Positions 1 through 10,865 of a DNA stretch of 39,266 nt are shown here, piece after piece. Source of the DNA: Zarea fungicola. Its lineage: Eukaryota; Ascomycota; Sordariomycetes; Hypocreales; Cordycipitaceae. The stretch spans positions 1 through 39,266 of the forward strand of contig FWCC01000208.1 in assembly GCA_900169235.1 (NCBI GenBank), read 5' to 3'. Below the pieces are notes generated by a model that saw nothing but the letters and a program-made list of their open reading frames with translations, did not search any database and was not told the DNA's origin. Every line of letters starts with the position of its first letter. Position 1 is the stretch's first letter. A program made the translations under genes and the position numbers.

Positions 1-1124
1 CACCCATATTCGACTTTACCTACCCTCTCACCGGTTGCACAAGCTGCCAAACTACCAGCCAAAGTAGGTAGTTATCCTGATAGCCTACCTGCTGGCCCAT
101 TAGTTGACCTGCTAGCTGGCTTACTTGCTATTTCTTTGGTGTCTTTGTACCTTGTAAGCTGCACTTGCTGTTATAATGTAGGTGTAGAGGGTACATTATG
201 TTAAGAAGCTAAACCTAAAAGCGTATTTTNNCCTAAAACGCGGACTGCAAATCCCAGGGTTCAGAATCCGCAGACTGAAAAAAATGCACAAATTTCAACA
301 GTCACAGCGAGACAACATCTGCCACTGATTATTAGCGGGAAATCCCAGGGCGAGTGTGATGTCTAACCTGGTTGGGCTTTCAAGGTGTCGATATCAGGTG
401 CTGGTAAATAAGGTGAGTATTTATCGCAGTCATGACCGATCTCCACGGGTAAGATTGAAGGGTTCATAAGCGTGTTAGTTGCCTTTTCGTCTGCCTGGGT
501 AGAAACTGCGACGCATGGGCGGCCTACGGCAATTACCGAACTACCGAAATTAGCCCCAGATTCTGGCGGCACGGCGTTTCAATGGCAGCATGGTGTTTGT
601 GTGGCGTCGTGGTGGGTATCGCTCACCGGTATGGTCATCCGAGGCGTCAGTATTGCGCCAGTGGCTGCCAAAAAAACATGGGCTGCTTCTTACACCACAG
701 ACATTCTGAACAACAGCCATGCTTCTGGTACTGTTGCGTGGGGTGTGATTANNGCAGGTAAACCGCATAGTAACTTGAGCAGGTTGCCAGGGCCACCCCA
801 TTAGGGTATCCTCGCACCCTCCCTCCCTGCCTCCTTTTCTTAGCCAATCAATTATCAACGTAATTCTTGTTCTGCTTGACAGGTACCCACTTGCTGGGCT
901 ACAGACCATGCAGCATCCACCAATAGTCAACACTTCAACATGCAAATGAATCGGCAAGGGAGCCAACACAGCGCAAACTAGCCACATGAAGCATCTGTAA
1001 CAAGGTACAGCTGAAGCAGCTTCCTGCGTTATATCCTTAAAAGGCTTGGTTTCCCCCGACTAGATGGTCCATTCACCAGGCTACGGACTACTCTCGGCGA
1101 ATAGAGGTGAATGGGACACTCGAC
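1..1124. other. Intergenic region, no gene supported
   Basis: Several overlapping open frames occur here on both strands, but none has a recognisable domain, codon pattern or plausible splice structure. Two 2-base gaps (230-231 and 752-753) make any frame across them unreliable. The last few hundred bases presumably hold the promoter of the downstream Zn2Cys6 gene. Confidence 0.6.
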
Positions 1125-2207
1125 ATGGAAATGCCGCATGTCTGCAGGCGTACGGGATCATCCGTCACAAATGAAGCCCATATAACTCGGCAAAGGCTGT
1201 GCTGCGACTCATGCGCCTCCATGAAAGTACGCTGCGATGGAGAGAAGCCGCGTTGCTCGAAATGCAGGTTGAAAGGCAAACTTTGCCACTATACAGCTCT
1301 CAGACGTGGTGGTCGGCCACGTAACTCGGACTATCTGGCAAACACTCATCGTGGTATAGCCACCGGAGATTCCGACTCTCTCAGACGAATTGCGAGCGCC
1401 TCTGCACGGTACAGTGGAATAGGGAAGAGCCCTGACACCGTCAACTTTTCATCTCCCCAAGATGGTCCCGAAAACATTGGCAACATCAATACATACACCG
1501 ACAATCTTCCCGACATAAAAGAGAGGGATACCCCGTTGCCTGTTTCAAGTTCCTCGTTGAATCCATTCAGTAACGCAGACTTGGCAGTGCCGGGGCTGCA
1601 AGGACGAGATCACTCTGGAATTGGAGATGGCGTAACGAATCGCTATGAAGTCTACGATCTCTGTCATGGCAGCCAATATTGGTTTACTGGCATGCAAGAA
1701 GCAACGCCAAGTTTGTCTTACTCGGCGTCACCACATTCTCCAAGCGACAATTTTGTCGAGCTGCTACATTCATACAATTCATGTCCGTGTCAGGCAGCTA
1801 TGATAATGTTGTTAAAATGCAGAACCGAGCTTCGAGCTCTGGCGTCCTATGCAACCCCGGCTATTTCTGGACTTACAGAAGCAATGGCGAAGCTGATTCT
1901 CTCAAGCCATGAGAGATGCAATTCCTGTGGCGCTGATGAGTTTATACGCCATGTAATAAAATGTATTATACAGGATTCCCGCGGTGCTGCCGCTGGGGAC
2001 CGTGCTGAAACAATGCTTGGGCCTGAGCGAGGCACATGGCCCATAGAGCCGGTGCAACATCAGCATTCTGGCTCACCAGTCTGGACAATTCTGGGGGAAG
2101 GGGCTAATGACCTTTCATATACTGATGGAGCTTTGCAGCAGCTAGCTTCAGAAGTGTCGGGCGGCTGCCCAGACAGCTTTTGGATGCCAGATACTGAAGT
2201 TATCTAA
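1125..2207 (+). CDS. Zn(II)2Cys6 transcription factor, AflR-like
   Basis: Predicted nuclear DNA-binding regulator of 360 residues in one exon. The N-terminus carries a complete fungal binuclear zinc cluster: Cys27, 30, 37, 44, 47 and 54 with spacing CX2CX6CX6CX2CX6C, followed by a basic GGRPR stretch. The middle is Ser/Pro-rich and disordered. The C-terminal third has a Cys-containing helical region (CPCQAAMIMLLKCRTELRAL) resembling the regulatory half of AflR-type proteins that control secondary-metabolite clusters; that parallel is an inference, and no biosynthetic genes lie nearby. The frame is open further upstream to 1107 only through a GTG codon, so the first in-frame ATG at 1125 is taken as the start; a second ATG is two codons later. 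TAA stop at 2205-2207. The neighbouring DNA on the 3' side becomes AT-rich and transposon-derived. Confidence 0.85.
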   Translation: MEMPHVCRRTGSSVTNEAHITRQRLCCDSCASMKVRCDGEKPRCSKCRLKGKLCHYTALRRGGRPRNSDYLANTHRGIATGDSDSLRRIASASARYSGIGKSPDTVNFSSPQDGPENIGNINTYTDNLPDIKERDTPLPVSSSSLNPFSNADLAVPGLQGRDHSGIGDGVTNRYEVYDLCHGSQYWFTGMQEATPSLSYSASPHSPSDNFVELLHSYNSCPCQAAMIMLLKCRTELRALASYATPAISGLTEAMAKLILSSHERCNSCGADEFIRHVIKCIIQDSRGAAAGDRAETMLGPERGTWPIEPVQHQHSGSPVWTILGEGANDLSYTDGALQQLASEVSGGCPDSFWMPDTEVI

Positions 2208-3224
2208 AGCGAGGGAGTGGTAACTATTTTAGGACAACTATTACTTAAAAGTGTAACACTAGAATTAATAGGAATAAGCTTGCTCTTAGTTGTACTTGAT
2301 TTAAAGTGAGATGCGCTTATAGCCGTCATAAATGACGGCCTGCCGAATGTGACAGTACCTACTGTATCTAATACTTCTTAGGATATTGTACCCAGCTATA
2401 GGTAATTTTAATATGTTCTCCTCACTAGAATAGTCTAAAAACTTATTAAAGTGTGTAATTTTATCTAATAATTTCATTCTCAAATTAATTGCCTGATACA
2501 GGAGTTGGAGCAGCTTCTATCTGCACAACTGGGCATATAGATTTTGTGCCAATACTACTAGGCGTCGCTACTACAGCATTTATTTTATCTAAGAGAAGGC
2601 TCTTTTCGATCCTTCAGACGAGGCCGGTTTTTCGCCCCGGCACAACTCATGATTTTAAATTCGAGAATTAGCGGCGTCATATCGGTCTTTTAGGCAAATT
2701 ACGAAAAGGAGATGCGAATAACTCTCTTTAGTGGCACTGTGCTCGCTGGTTCAAAAGTTGGGTGGTCGCACAACGGCGTGGAAATTAGCTTTTTGGCCAC
2801 TACGCGGCGATAAATGGCACCTTGACACTGTTTTATTTTTCCAATCTTCTCGAACGAAAGTACAGCCTCCGTTCTCCTTGCGAGACAGGCGCAGACGCTC
2901 CATGGCTGGTACCGAAAGCTGGAAAACGCCGGCTTGTATGCCACGAGAGTCCAGTGGTCGTAGATGTTAGATGACGGCAATGGGCCATTTACCTCATGTG
3001 TCCAGACAAGAGTAAGCACCACCAACCAGACGACCAAACTTTCAGTACAACGAGTTCGCTGGGTGGTGCTGGCCAACAAGCAGCACGCTTCGGTTGGCCG
3101 CTTGATTTGTTGTTCTGTGGAGAGTCCACTTGACTGCAGTTCCGGATATTTTGGCGTTTTTCTTTAAGAGAGATAGAATTTAGGCAAAGAGCCATTTTGC
3201 ATATTTTATAAAAAAAAGCATAAC
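2208..3224. other. Intergenic DNA left of the Pogo element
   Basis: No gene supported. A 126-codon frame on the minus strand (2699-3079) opens with TTG rather than ATG and has no recognisable domain. The DNA is moderately AT-rich and passes into the transposon at about 3225. Confidence 0.5.
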
Positions 3225-3274
3225 GTATTTTATCACTGAGCTGCGCATATCACCAAGCTACGCACTTTCCTATA
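3225..3274 (+). repeat. Left terminal inverted repeat of the 3.2-kb Pogo element
   Basis: Matches the reverse complement of 5033-5082 at 45 of 50 positions; all five differences are transitions. It contains two copies of a 10-mer (gagctgcgca at 3238, aagctacgca at 3255) spaced 17 bp apart, probably transposase-binding subrepeats. Confidence 0.9.
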
Positions 3275-5032
3275 GTTTTATAATCTATTAACTTAAACAC
3301 TCCTTTCTACTATAAAAAAATATAAAATCGGCCCTAAGAGAAATTAATTTATTCCTTGCCCTCTAAGCTATAAAAAAAACACTAAAACTCTCTATCTAAA
3401 AAGCCATAAGCTTATATTCTATGCCTAAATCTACCCTCTATGCGTGATAGAATAGAGTAATTATACAATGTAACAGCATTGCTAATTATCTAAAATTAAC
3501 TAAGTCTAAGGAATTAGTTATTCTTTAGAATATACTTAACCTAGATTTACAAGGATTCCCGCCTTAGATTAACGCTATGTAGGAAATGGCTGATTGCCTT
3601 CTTAAAGCACGCAATGCGTTAGGCATTGGTAAGCTCTAGGCGCATTGGTTTATATAACAATAACTAATACTTAAGACGCGTTTTTTATGTTAAATTAACT
3701 ATTAAAGGGCCTAATGTAAAAATCTAGAGGTAGTCTATACCTAGTTTTAGCTTATATAGAATATAATTACAAAATATAGAATTAATAAGGGGAATATCTA
3801 TAACTTTAATAAGACTAGGTTTATAATAGGTATTATTAGGGTTACTAAGGTTATAATAAGCTCTAAGAGGCGTACTAGGCCTTATATAAAGCAACCTAGT
3901 AATTAAGAATAGGTTATAATAATTTAAGGCGTATATATAGATGGCTAGGCAGTGCCGCCATTTATTATTATTAAAGGCAGATATTACCTTCTTCCTTAGT
4001 ATTAAGATAGCTAAATACTAAAAGACTAAAGGATTTATCCTAGTGAAAATAGTTAAACTATAAATAAAATTAGTCTAAATTAGCTTAAACACTTTAATTA
4101 GTCTACTAAACCTTATATAAAAGGTATATATTGACTTCTTATTCTTAATAGTTATAAGAGCTACCACTTAATTAATTTTAAAGAATACTATAAAGATAAC
4201 TTAATTATTACCCTTTATATGCCTCCTTACTTATCTTATTTCTTTTAGCCTCTTAATATTAGCTATTTTAGCCCACTTAAGACTATATATAGTAAGTAAA
4301 TTAAGTAAATAATATAGGCATTAATTACTTATATTTAGAAGGAGGACTTCTTTAATGCGTTCTACCTAGCTTTTTAAGCCACTATTATAAAATAAAATAT
4401 ATAAGGGGGCTTTAGAGGAGCTAGAATTATCCTTTTTAATCTAGAATTAGTGATTTCTTAACTTAGTCTAGGGCCTTTAACGCCATTACTAGTAAACTCA
4501 CGCCCTAAAACTACTACCTCCTAGGTTCTAAAGACTCCCTTTACTAAGTATAAAGCAACCTAGAGCTTAACTATTATAAAGAGGAAGATTACTAGGCATT
4601 AAAGTAGCTCTCTAATATACATTTATAATATTATAAATATATAAGTAAAGAGTATCTTAATTCTTTTATAAGAGTTAGTACTTATATAGGCTAAGCTTAC
4701 CTAAATTTATATAGAAAATTAATAATAAAGTAGGCAAATAAGGGTAAAGAAAATACGTCTATAAGATAAAGGGTTACTTACTATAGGAGAGGCTAAGGGT
4801 TTAATTGCTATAAAGGAGGTTAAGTAGTAATTATAGAGTAATATACGTTAAAATAGCAGTCATATAAATACTAGTAAGCCGCGCGCATAGCGCTGTTATA
4901 ATTGTGGAAAAATAGGCCATAATATTCAAACCTATTAAATAGTTTAGGAAACTTTAGATAAAGGCGATTCTAATTAGTTTAGATTTTCTTTATATATTGT
5001 GGGTGGAATAGTTTATAAAAAGTAGTTGTGGT

Positions 5033-5082
5033 TATAGGAAAGTGCGCAGCTCAATGATATGCGCAGCTCGGTGATAAAATAC
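5033..5082 (-). repeat. Right terminal inverted repeat of the 3.2-kb Pogo element
   Basis: Inverted partner of 3225-3274. The likely element ends lie just inside a TA dinucleotide on each side, as expected for Tc1-mariner insertion. Confidence 0.9.
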
Positions 5083-6013
5083 ATTATATAATATAATAAT
5101 AATGAATTATTTAGCTTTAATTAAACTTAACTAGAAGCTAGGGGGTATCTTATATAGGGTAATTATATAGGGTATAATTATTAACTCTTTAAGGGGCTTA
5201 GCTTACGCAGAGCCTTTGCTTTTATAGGGAAACCATATAGAAATATGAACGAGGTCCGCCGCCTCTTCCCCTTAAAATGACAAAGATAGAGAGAGTACGA
5301 TTGCATTACTAGCAAAAGATCTTTCGCAAAGCACTCTGTTATTCATTAATATGGATCATGATTTTGCAGCCCATGGCATATAATAGTCTACACAGTATAG
5401 TCCTTCCTTGTCAGCCCTGCATCGGCTAACAATGGACTGCTCATTTAATTTCAATTTTTATATTTTCTCCGTTTTCTAAGTACTACACCACGTCAAAACT
5501 TAGGTTGCATAGGAGTCTCGCATAGTGTCCATATTTGCTCTTAGTAGGCAGCACCCACATAATTGGTATCGGTCAACTGCCTCTAGCACAGCACGCTCTA
5601 TTATTGGTTGACAATTCCGAGTTTCCTTGACTGCTTGAATAGATTTCTATGGGAGAATAACTGGCTTAACATTAGTTACTTGAAGGATTCCGCATCCCCC
5701 ATTTCGCCTGCTAGTACTCCATTGCCATTGGCTTGCATTGATATTGCTAGTCTGCAGCTCAAGTTTCCGCCTCTGGTGTAATTAATTCGCATTTCCGTAT
5801 TAACCCGCTTAGTTGGAGCGTCTTTTCCTTCAAACCTCAGTTTCCATCCTAAATCTACAAGAGTACTAACCATTTAAAACAAAACATGTCAGATGGTTCT
5901 TTCTTTGTTCTTGTTCCCTCTCATCCCCTTCTCCCTCCTCTTCGTCTGTCTGTTATCACGTTAGATCACAACTAACAAACTCATCCGTCCCACAACCAGC
6001 TCGTTCTTTCAAA
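5083..6013. other. Intergenic DNA and promoter of the secreted-peptide gene
   Basis: No gene supported. A 65-codon minus-strand frame with an ATG (5676-5873) has no recognisable domain. A CT-rich tract at about 5900-6010 runs into the AAAATG start context of the next gene, the type of pyrimidine-rich leader common in well-expressed fungal genes. Confidence 0.5.
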
Positions 6014-6184
6014 ATGCAAGCTACAACCACCCTTCTAGTCCTTGGCGCCAGCCTCTTGCTCAGCGGTCCTGTCAGCGCTCGCTACGTGGACAGTGAAGGC
6101 TTTAGCCTGGCAAACATTAAGGAGGATATCATCAGCTGCGACAACGGCGTGCAGGGTACCTGCTGTGGCAGAAACCGATGCTAG
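6014..6184 (+). CDS. Small secreted cysteine-rich peptide precursor (56 aa)
   Basis: A 56-residue single-exon reading frame. Residues 1-22 form a convincing signal peptide (MQATTTLLVLGASLLLSGPVSA), with predicted cleavage before Arg23. The mature chain is about 34 residues, with four Cys at 42, 50, 51 and 56 (CX7CCX4C), ending in GTCCGRNRC and a TAG stop. The start lies in an AAAATG context after a CT-rich leader, which supports real transcription. AATAAA at about 6308 could serve polyadenylation. The size, signal peptide and paired Cys place it among the small secreted cysteine-rich proteins of fungi, which include effectors and antimicrobial peptides. No family is recognised and no activity is claimed. 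It is shorter than many gene-prediction cut-offs and could easily be missed in annotation. Confidence 0.65.
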   Translation: MQATTTLLVLGASLLLSGPVSARYVDSEGFSLANIKEDIISCDNGVQGTCCGRNRC

Positions 6185-8213
6185 GTTGGAGGGATATCAG
6201 GAACATCATGGCCAGTATGAAGAAGGTGGTGGGGGAGATAGTAAGAAGATAGCTATAAGATAGCTATAAATTATGATCACCAGAGACGAAGAAGTCATTT
6301 CTATCCCAATAAAGCGGTGTTTCTCAAGCTCGCATTTGGAGCATTTCATGACATCGCGAAGGAATGATGCTGTGAAAACGGGAAGTAAGTCGCAAATGTC
6401 TAATAAAACAGGTTTGCTATACAGAGCAAAGAATTGAAGAAGCTCTGAACTAATTTTCTCAAGTTAATTTATATCTCAATTCCACCGTACCGTTCAGTTT
6501 ATATTCATTTTTAAACCCCGCTCCATCGACGAATCTGGCAGGTCGTCGGCCATCAGGCTCTGGCTGTGACGAACGCCTTTGCCGTCAGGCCATGGAGCAA
6601 AATGTTTTAGGCTATCGAAGTGATTCTAGCAATTACAGTAGTCGTAATAGTGTATAGATAGTGCCAAACCAACGGCTTGTGACACTGGCGTGTCTACTGG
6701 TGCAGCTCGATTGTTCTTCAAGTAGTAGCATGGTATCCTTTCCACTTTCACTAGCCTCACCACTTAAAATTCCCGGTAATCTTAGGAATTATATAGCTGT
6801 TCTAGTGTACACTACGGGATTGCCATTGGCCAGCAAAGCTGATAAGTTACTTGTAGTAGACTCAGGGCTCCGAACATCTAGGACAGGGCGAGGATATTCG
6901 TAGTCGACCTTGAGATAATCGCGGCGCAAGACAGGAAAATGCTCCTGAAAGGAGTACCCGAACAGCACCTAGTTGTGACTTACTAAGCGGCATTATTGGC
7001 ACTCTTTAACTTGTCACACATGCGTTGATTCCGCCATGGCAGAGACTAAACAAGTTACGGTCGCATAAATTCAATTCCTGCATATACTGCTCTGTTAATG
7101 TTGGAGTGTATATGTATGCATCTCAAGAATCCTATAACTAACGCGAATTAAGAAAGTAGGACGTGAATAAAAGAAGATTTAAACAAACGATGCGCTACCT
7201 ATTATATAGTCAAGTTTTCCCACAGAAATACGTAGACTTTTTCTTTTGTAGAAGAATAAGGAACCGATTTTACATCTATTCTACCCTTTTGGCACTCTGA
7301 ACTGCTACGCATTGATCATTGCTTTACCAATCATTCGTAAGCTCTTTCCACATTTACACCGCGTCAGTTATTGCAGTAGTCTTAGTGTTAAAATGTACTG
7401 GTGGTTGCTTTGAAATAGTCTTGGTGGCTTTATTTAGGTTGGAGGGATGGAGTCTTTTGGGCCCCTCTTTCCCTGCATGGTACCACAAGGCGAGCAATGC
7501 GACATGGATCTTTGTCCGCATACGCTACTCCGATTCACCATGTTTTGTCTATACGGTCCTCGGGGCGACCTATGGACAACCTCCTGTTCGCTCTGTGTAA
7601 GATGTAATAAATTGATGACTAACAAAGGTACTTCTCTCACCCAACAGCACTTAACAATTAATAAGAGCAGATCTCATGAACTTAATTCCGCTTAGACGGC
7701 TTTTCATTTTTAGTCCTATGCACCGGGATTGTACCCCACCACCGTAGCAAAAGTCCGACACCTAACCGTATACGAAAGATCAGTCCAGCTACACCTAGTA
7801 TGTTGGATTTCACAAGACTCCGTGAGTGGCTTGGGTAGCGGACTATGTATGAGATAGCCGACATATGTGGATACCCGAACGGAAAGCTTTCAAATGCACA
7901 ACTGAGGGACGATTCACACTATACGCTTTCAACATCCTTGCCCCGTATGTTGGCTATGAACAGCAATGAAGCAACAGAAGGCTTCGCTTACATGACTGTT
8001 CGTGTTGCCTCCGATTTATAAGCTACAGTTTACAACTTACAAATGAATCGAATTGAGGATTACAAATGTGACTGCGTGATTTGTAGGGCAACATTGGTAT
8101 ATATTTCACAAGTCCCACGGGTAAAAAGAGCCATGCTACCAACCAGAGCTATTCGAAGTAGAGTACTACACTAAAGTTATCTAAAAGCTACCTTGTAACA
8201 ATTCTCAATCAAC
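6185..8213. other. Long intergenic region, no gene supported
   Basis: Open frames here are short, mostly begin with non-ATG codons and show no known domain. One minus-strand ATG frame (7682-7864, 60 residues) contains a hydrophobic stretch ending LLLRWWG and could be the relic of a membrane-protein exon, but no partner exon was found. Confidence 0.5.
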
Positions 8214-9019
8214 ATGGCGAAGCCAATTATTCTGATTCTCGGTGCAGGCTCAAATGTTGGCCAGTCAGTCGCCAAGAAATTCGCAGCGGAGGGATATGAC
8301 GTCGCTCTAGCCGCCCGCAGCTTGAAAGACGGTACATCTGCCGAGGGTTTTAGGACCTTTCAGGCAGACTTTTCCGAGCGAACTTCAGTTCCTGATGTTT
8401 TCGCAAAGGTTGAAGCTACTCTCGGCGCTCCCAATGTTGTGGTCTATAATGGTAGGTTGTCTGGAGATGTCCACCAAGAGCTCGGTTTAAAATCTAATCA
8501 CTCTGATTGTCTCAGCTGCCGCCATGACGCCCCCGCCACCGGGTGAGAGTGCCTTCTCCATTCCCATTGAGACTGTGGAGCGCGATATGTGGATTAACTC
8601 TCTGAGCGCAATGGCTGCCGCGCAGCAAGCCATCAAGGGTTTCAGCAAGGCATCAGATGGACACCCCAAGACGTTCATTTACACTGGAAACTTTCTCAAC
8701 AAGGTCGTGCTCCCCATGGATATGTTTGTCATTTTGGGAATGGGCAAGTCTGCAAGTTCCTATTGGATCAGCGCAGCCGACCAGCTCTACGCCAAAGATG
8801 GCTACAGGTATACAAAACAACTGCCCAGGACCTTGTTAATTTGCTAACAGCAGCTTTAGGTTTTTCTATACGGATCAGCGAACTCCAGAAGGTGGAGCGA
8901 TGCAGACTGGGGTTGACGGTGACGCTCACGCCGACTTTTATAATCAGCTTGTCAATGGGGGTGACTCTATCCCATCGAACGCTACCTTTGTCAAAGGTCA
9001 CGGTTATAAGAGTTTCTAA
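8214..9019 (+). CDS. Rossmann-fold short-chain dehydrogenase-like protein
   Basis: Three exons, 8214-8451, 8516-8807 and 8860-9019, with introns of 64 and 52 bp that have GT-AG ends and CTAAT/CTAAC branch sites. They join in frame to give 229 residues. The N-terminus has the nucleotide-binding motif GAGSNVG (residues 10-16) after a hydrophobic beta strand, then AARS where the cofactor ribose-binding loop is expected, as in NAD(P)-dependent short-chain dehydrogenases. The usual catalytic YxxxK is not evident: the corresponding strand reads TFIYTGNFLN. The second half, with PEGG and NATFVKGHGYKSF near the end, resembles uncharacterised fungal SDR-like proteins from memory, not from a search. 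Substrate unknown. It is probably cytosolic, as no signal peptide is visible. Confidence 0.85.
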
Positions 9020-9305
9020 AGCGCTGAGTGATATCATTCTCACCGGGCATCAAAGGCGGGTGCAAGAACAATTGACAAGCCGGACAGGTATTTCATAGAC
9101 GAAGATATCGCAACGAAAGATAGATGATGGATTTATCAGTTATGTATTTACATTACCATAGTAAAGCCATTTGTGAAGTCGGAGTGTAATTTCGTCTGCA
9201 GTCGTGAAACGTATAACATACAGTCGGGCTGCACCGGCGCGATGTCTTCGTCTTCATGTTCCGTTCGAGAACCATCCACCCACCCACTTCAAGATGCAAT
9301 TCCGT

Positions 9306-10865
9306 TCACTCAGTCTTCATCTTGTAATCCAGCATTTCAGCCACAGTCTCATATCCGTGACATATTGCCCAGGCAGCCGGTGAGTGACCGTCGACGTCCT
9401 GCGAGTCAACATCTACCTTTCCCGTAGCCAGAAGAAGCTCAACTACGGCCTCGTGTCCATTGGAAGCTGCCCATGATAATGGCGACCGGCCTTTCATATC
9501 CCGAGAGTCGACATCCACGCCAGTTTGAGCAAGCAGAGTCTGCACGATTGATATTGATCCTTGTTCTGCTGCTATTGACAGCGGGGATTGGCCCCTTGCA
9601 TCCCGTGAGTCCGCCTCTACCTTCCCCGTGTCTAGCAGGCACCGAAACACGGCATGATGCTTACCGTCCGCTGCCCAGAACAGCGGGGACCGAGCTAGGC
9701 GATCCCGCGAGTCTATTTTCACATTTTTGACATCTAGCAAAAGCCGCACAGCCGCCTCATGTCCATTTGCTGCTGCCCATGACAGTGGTGATCGGCCATC
9801 GTCGTCATGCAAAGTTGCCTCGGCCTTTGCCTCGAGCAGCATCTGGAGAACGTGTATCTGCCCACCCCGTGCCGCAAAAAAAATGGGTGTTTTTCCGTCT
9901 ATATCCCGTGCGTTCACATCCACTTTCTTTGTCCCGAGCAAGTATTGTACTATTATGTCATGGCCACGCTCAGCTGCCATTGAGATAAGTGGGCAGTTGT
10001 CTCTGCCTTGCGGGTTTATCTCCATCTTTCCCGTCTCAACTAATAGTCGCAGAATAGACTCCTGCTTCGGCAGCGGGACCCACGTAAGCGGTAACCGGCC
10101 TGCCTTGTCTCTCAAGTTCACGTCGACCTGGTTTGTGTCGAGAAGGAGCCGAACAGCGGCCTCCTTGCCGAATTGGATGGCCCACGATAGCGGCGACCGC
10201 CCCTTGATATCCCGAGAGTTTACATCTACATGACCCGTGTCCAACAACAGCTGCATGGCACCTGTCTGCCCAAATGCAACTGCCCGGGAGAGGGCGGAGC
10301 GGCCCATGCAGTCTCTCAAATTCACATCTACCTTGCCGGTGTCAAGGAGAAGTTTTACTACAGCCTCGCGCCCACGCAGTGCGGCTTGTGAGAGTGGTGA
10401 TAGGTCTGCGATATTGCAGAGATCTGGATCTGCATTACCGACATGAAGTAGAAATCGCACAACATCTGCATGTCCATTTGATGCTGCCAAGGCCAGTGGT
10501 GTTAGCCCCATGGAGTCGCGCTGGTCAATCTCAACGCCACCTGTGTTGATGAGAAGTTGTACTATAGGTTGGTGTCCGCCGTCTGCTGCCCATGAGAGCG
10601 GCGATCGTAGTGCGTTATCCCGAGACTCAACCTCTGCCTCACCTGTCTCGATCAGGAGTTGTACAATTTGTTGGTGTCCGTCTCCTGCGGCACGTGAGAT
10701 TGCCGTGCGGCCATCGCCGTCGCGCAAATTGATTCCGTTCTTGCATATATCATGAATTCGCTTTGAAATTTCCTCTGGTGTTTCCTCTGGCCCTGACGCA
10801 GGTGGTTCGCTGTCGATATTACTTTCTAAAACTAGGCTGCTCTTTTCTTCGACTAGGGATGGCAT
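9306..10865 (-). CDS. Ankyrin-repeat protein, about 14 tandem repeats
   Basis: A single-exon protein of 519 residues with ATG at 10865-10863 and TGA at 9308-9306. Residues 1-51 are a polar acidic leader. From about residue 52 to the end there are roughly 14 ankyrin repeats of 34 residues each (one of 33), with the core GRSPLSWAAxxGHEAxVxLLL followed by a T-G-K-V-D-V-(N/D)-S-R-D linker. The last repeat is incomplete. No effector, NACHT, HET, kinase or membrane domain is present. Ankyrin arrays of this near-identical type form the sensor ends of many fungal NLR-like proteins, so this may be a free-standing array or a piece of such a gene; nothing upstream to 11.98 kb supplies the missing part. 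Role beyond protein binding unknown. It is convergent with the SDR-like gene. Confidence 0.9.
   Translation of the reverse strand: MPSLVEEKSSLVLESNIDSEPPASGPEETPEEISKRIHDICKNGINLRDGDGRTAISRAAGDGHQQIVQLLIETGEAEVESRDNALRSPLSWAADGGHQPIVQLLINTGGVEIDQRDSMGLTPLALAASNGHADVVRFLLHVGNADPDLCNIADLSPLSQAALRGREAVVKLLLDTGKVDVNLRDCMGRSALSRAVAFGQTGAMQLLLDTGHVDVNSRDIKGRSPLSWAIQFGKEAAVRLLLDTNQVDVNLRDKAGRLPLTWVPLPKQESILRLLVETGKMEINPQGRDNCPLISMAAERGHDIIVQYLLGTKKVDVNARDIDGKTPIFFAARGGQIHVLQMLLEAKAEATLHDDDGRSPLSWAAANGHEAAVRLLLDVKNVKIDSRDRLARSPLFWAADGKHHAVFRCLLDTGKVEADSRDARGQSPLSIAAEQGSISIVQTLLAQTGVDVDSRDMKGRSPLSWAASNGHEAVVELLLATGKVDVDSQDVDGHSPAAWAICHGYETVAEMLDYKMKTE
9309..10712 (-). repeat. 102-bp tandem coding repeats (ankyrin array)
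   Basis: The ankyrin units are visible as a 102-bp period in the DNA; recurring phrases on the plus strand include the complements of GRSPLSWAA and GHEA. Confidence 0.85.

Larger units (their letters stand above)
3225..5082 (+). mobile_element. RIP-degraded Fot1/Pogo (Tc1-mariner) DNA transposon
   Basis: About 1.86 kb bounded by 50-bp inverted repeats and a probable TA target duplication, the usual size for Fot1/Pot2-type elements. The plus strand still reads as a Pogo transposase broken by many stops. Visible parts are a helix-turn-helix/CENP-B-like stretch near 3440-3690 (a 'DLQGFPPRLNAM' segment), the first catalytic-Asp region near 3800-3833 now reading NFNKTRFIIG (Asp and Glu changed to Asn and Lys), and a C-terminal zinc knuckle at 4894-4935 (CX2CX4HX4, with the last Cys codon now TAT). 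Nearly all damage is C-to-T or G-to-A, with Gln and Trp codons turned into TAG/TAA, the signature of repeat-induced point mutation. The element is certainly dead. A related partial copy lies at 38679-39266. Confidence 0.88.

Noticed and set aside
221..290. tRNA-Cys-like phrase (actgcaaatccc with gggttcagaatcc)
   Set aside because: The arms do not pair into a cloverleaf and an N gap lies just upstream.
2699..3079. 126-codon minus-strand frame with a hydrophobic N-terminus
   Set aside because: Opens with TTG, not ATG, and lies in decayed DNA beside a transposon with no recognisable homology.
7682..7864. 60-codon minus-strand frame with a possible membrane segment
   Set aside because: Single short frame with no supporting exon or family; kept only as a remark in the intergenic entry.
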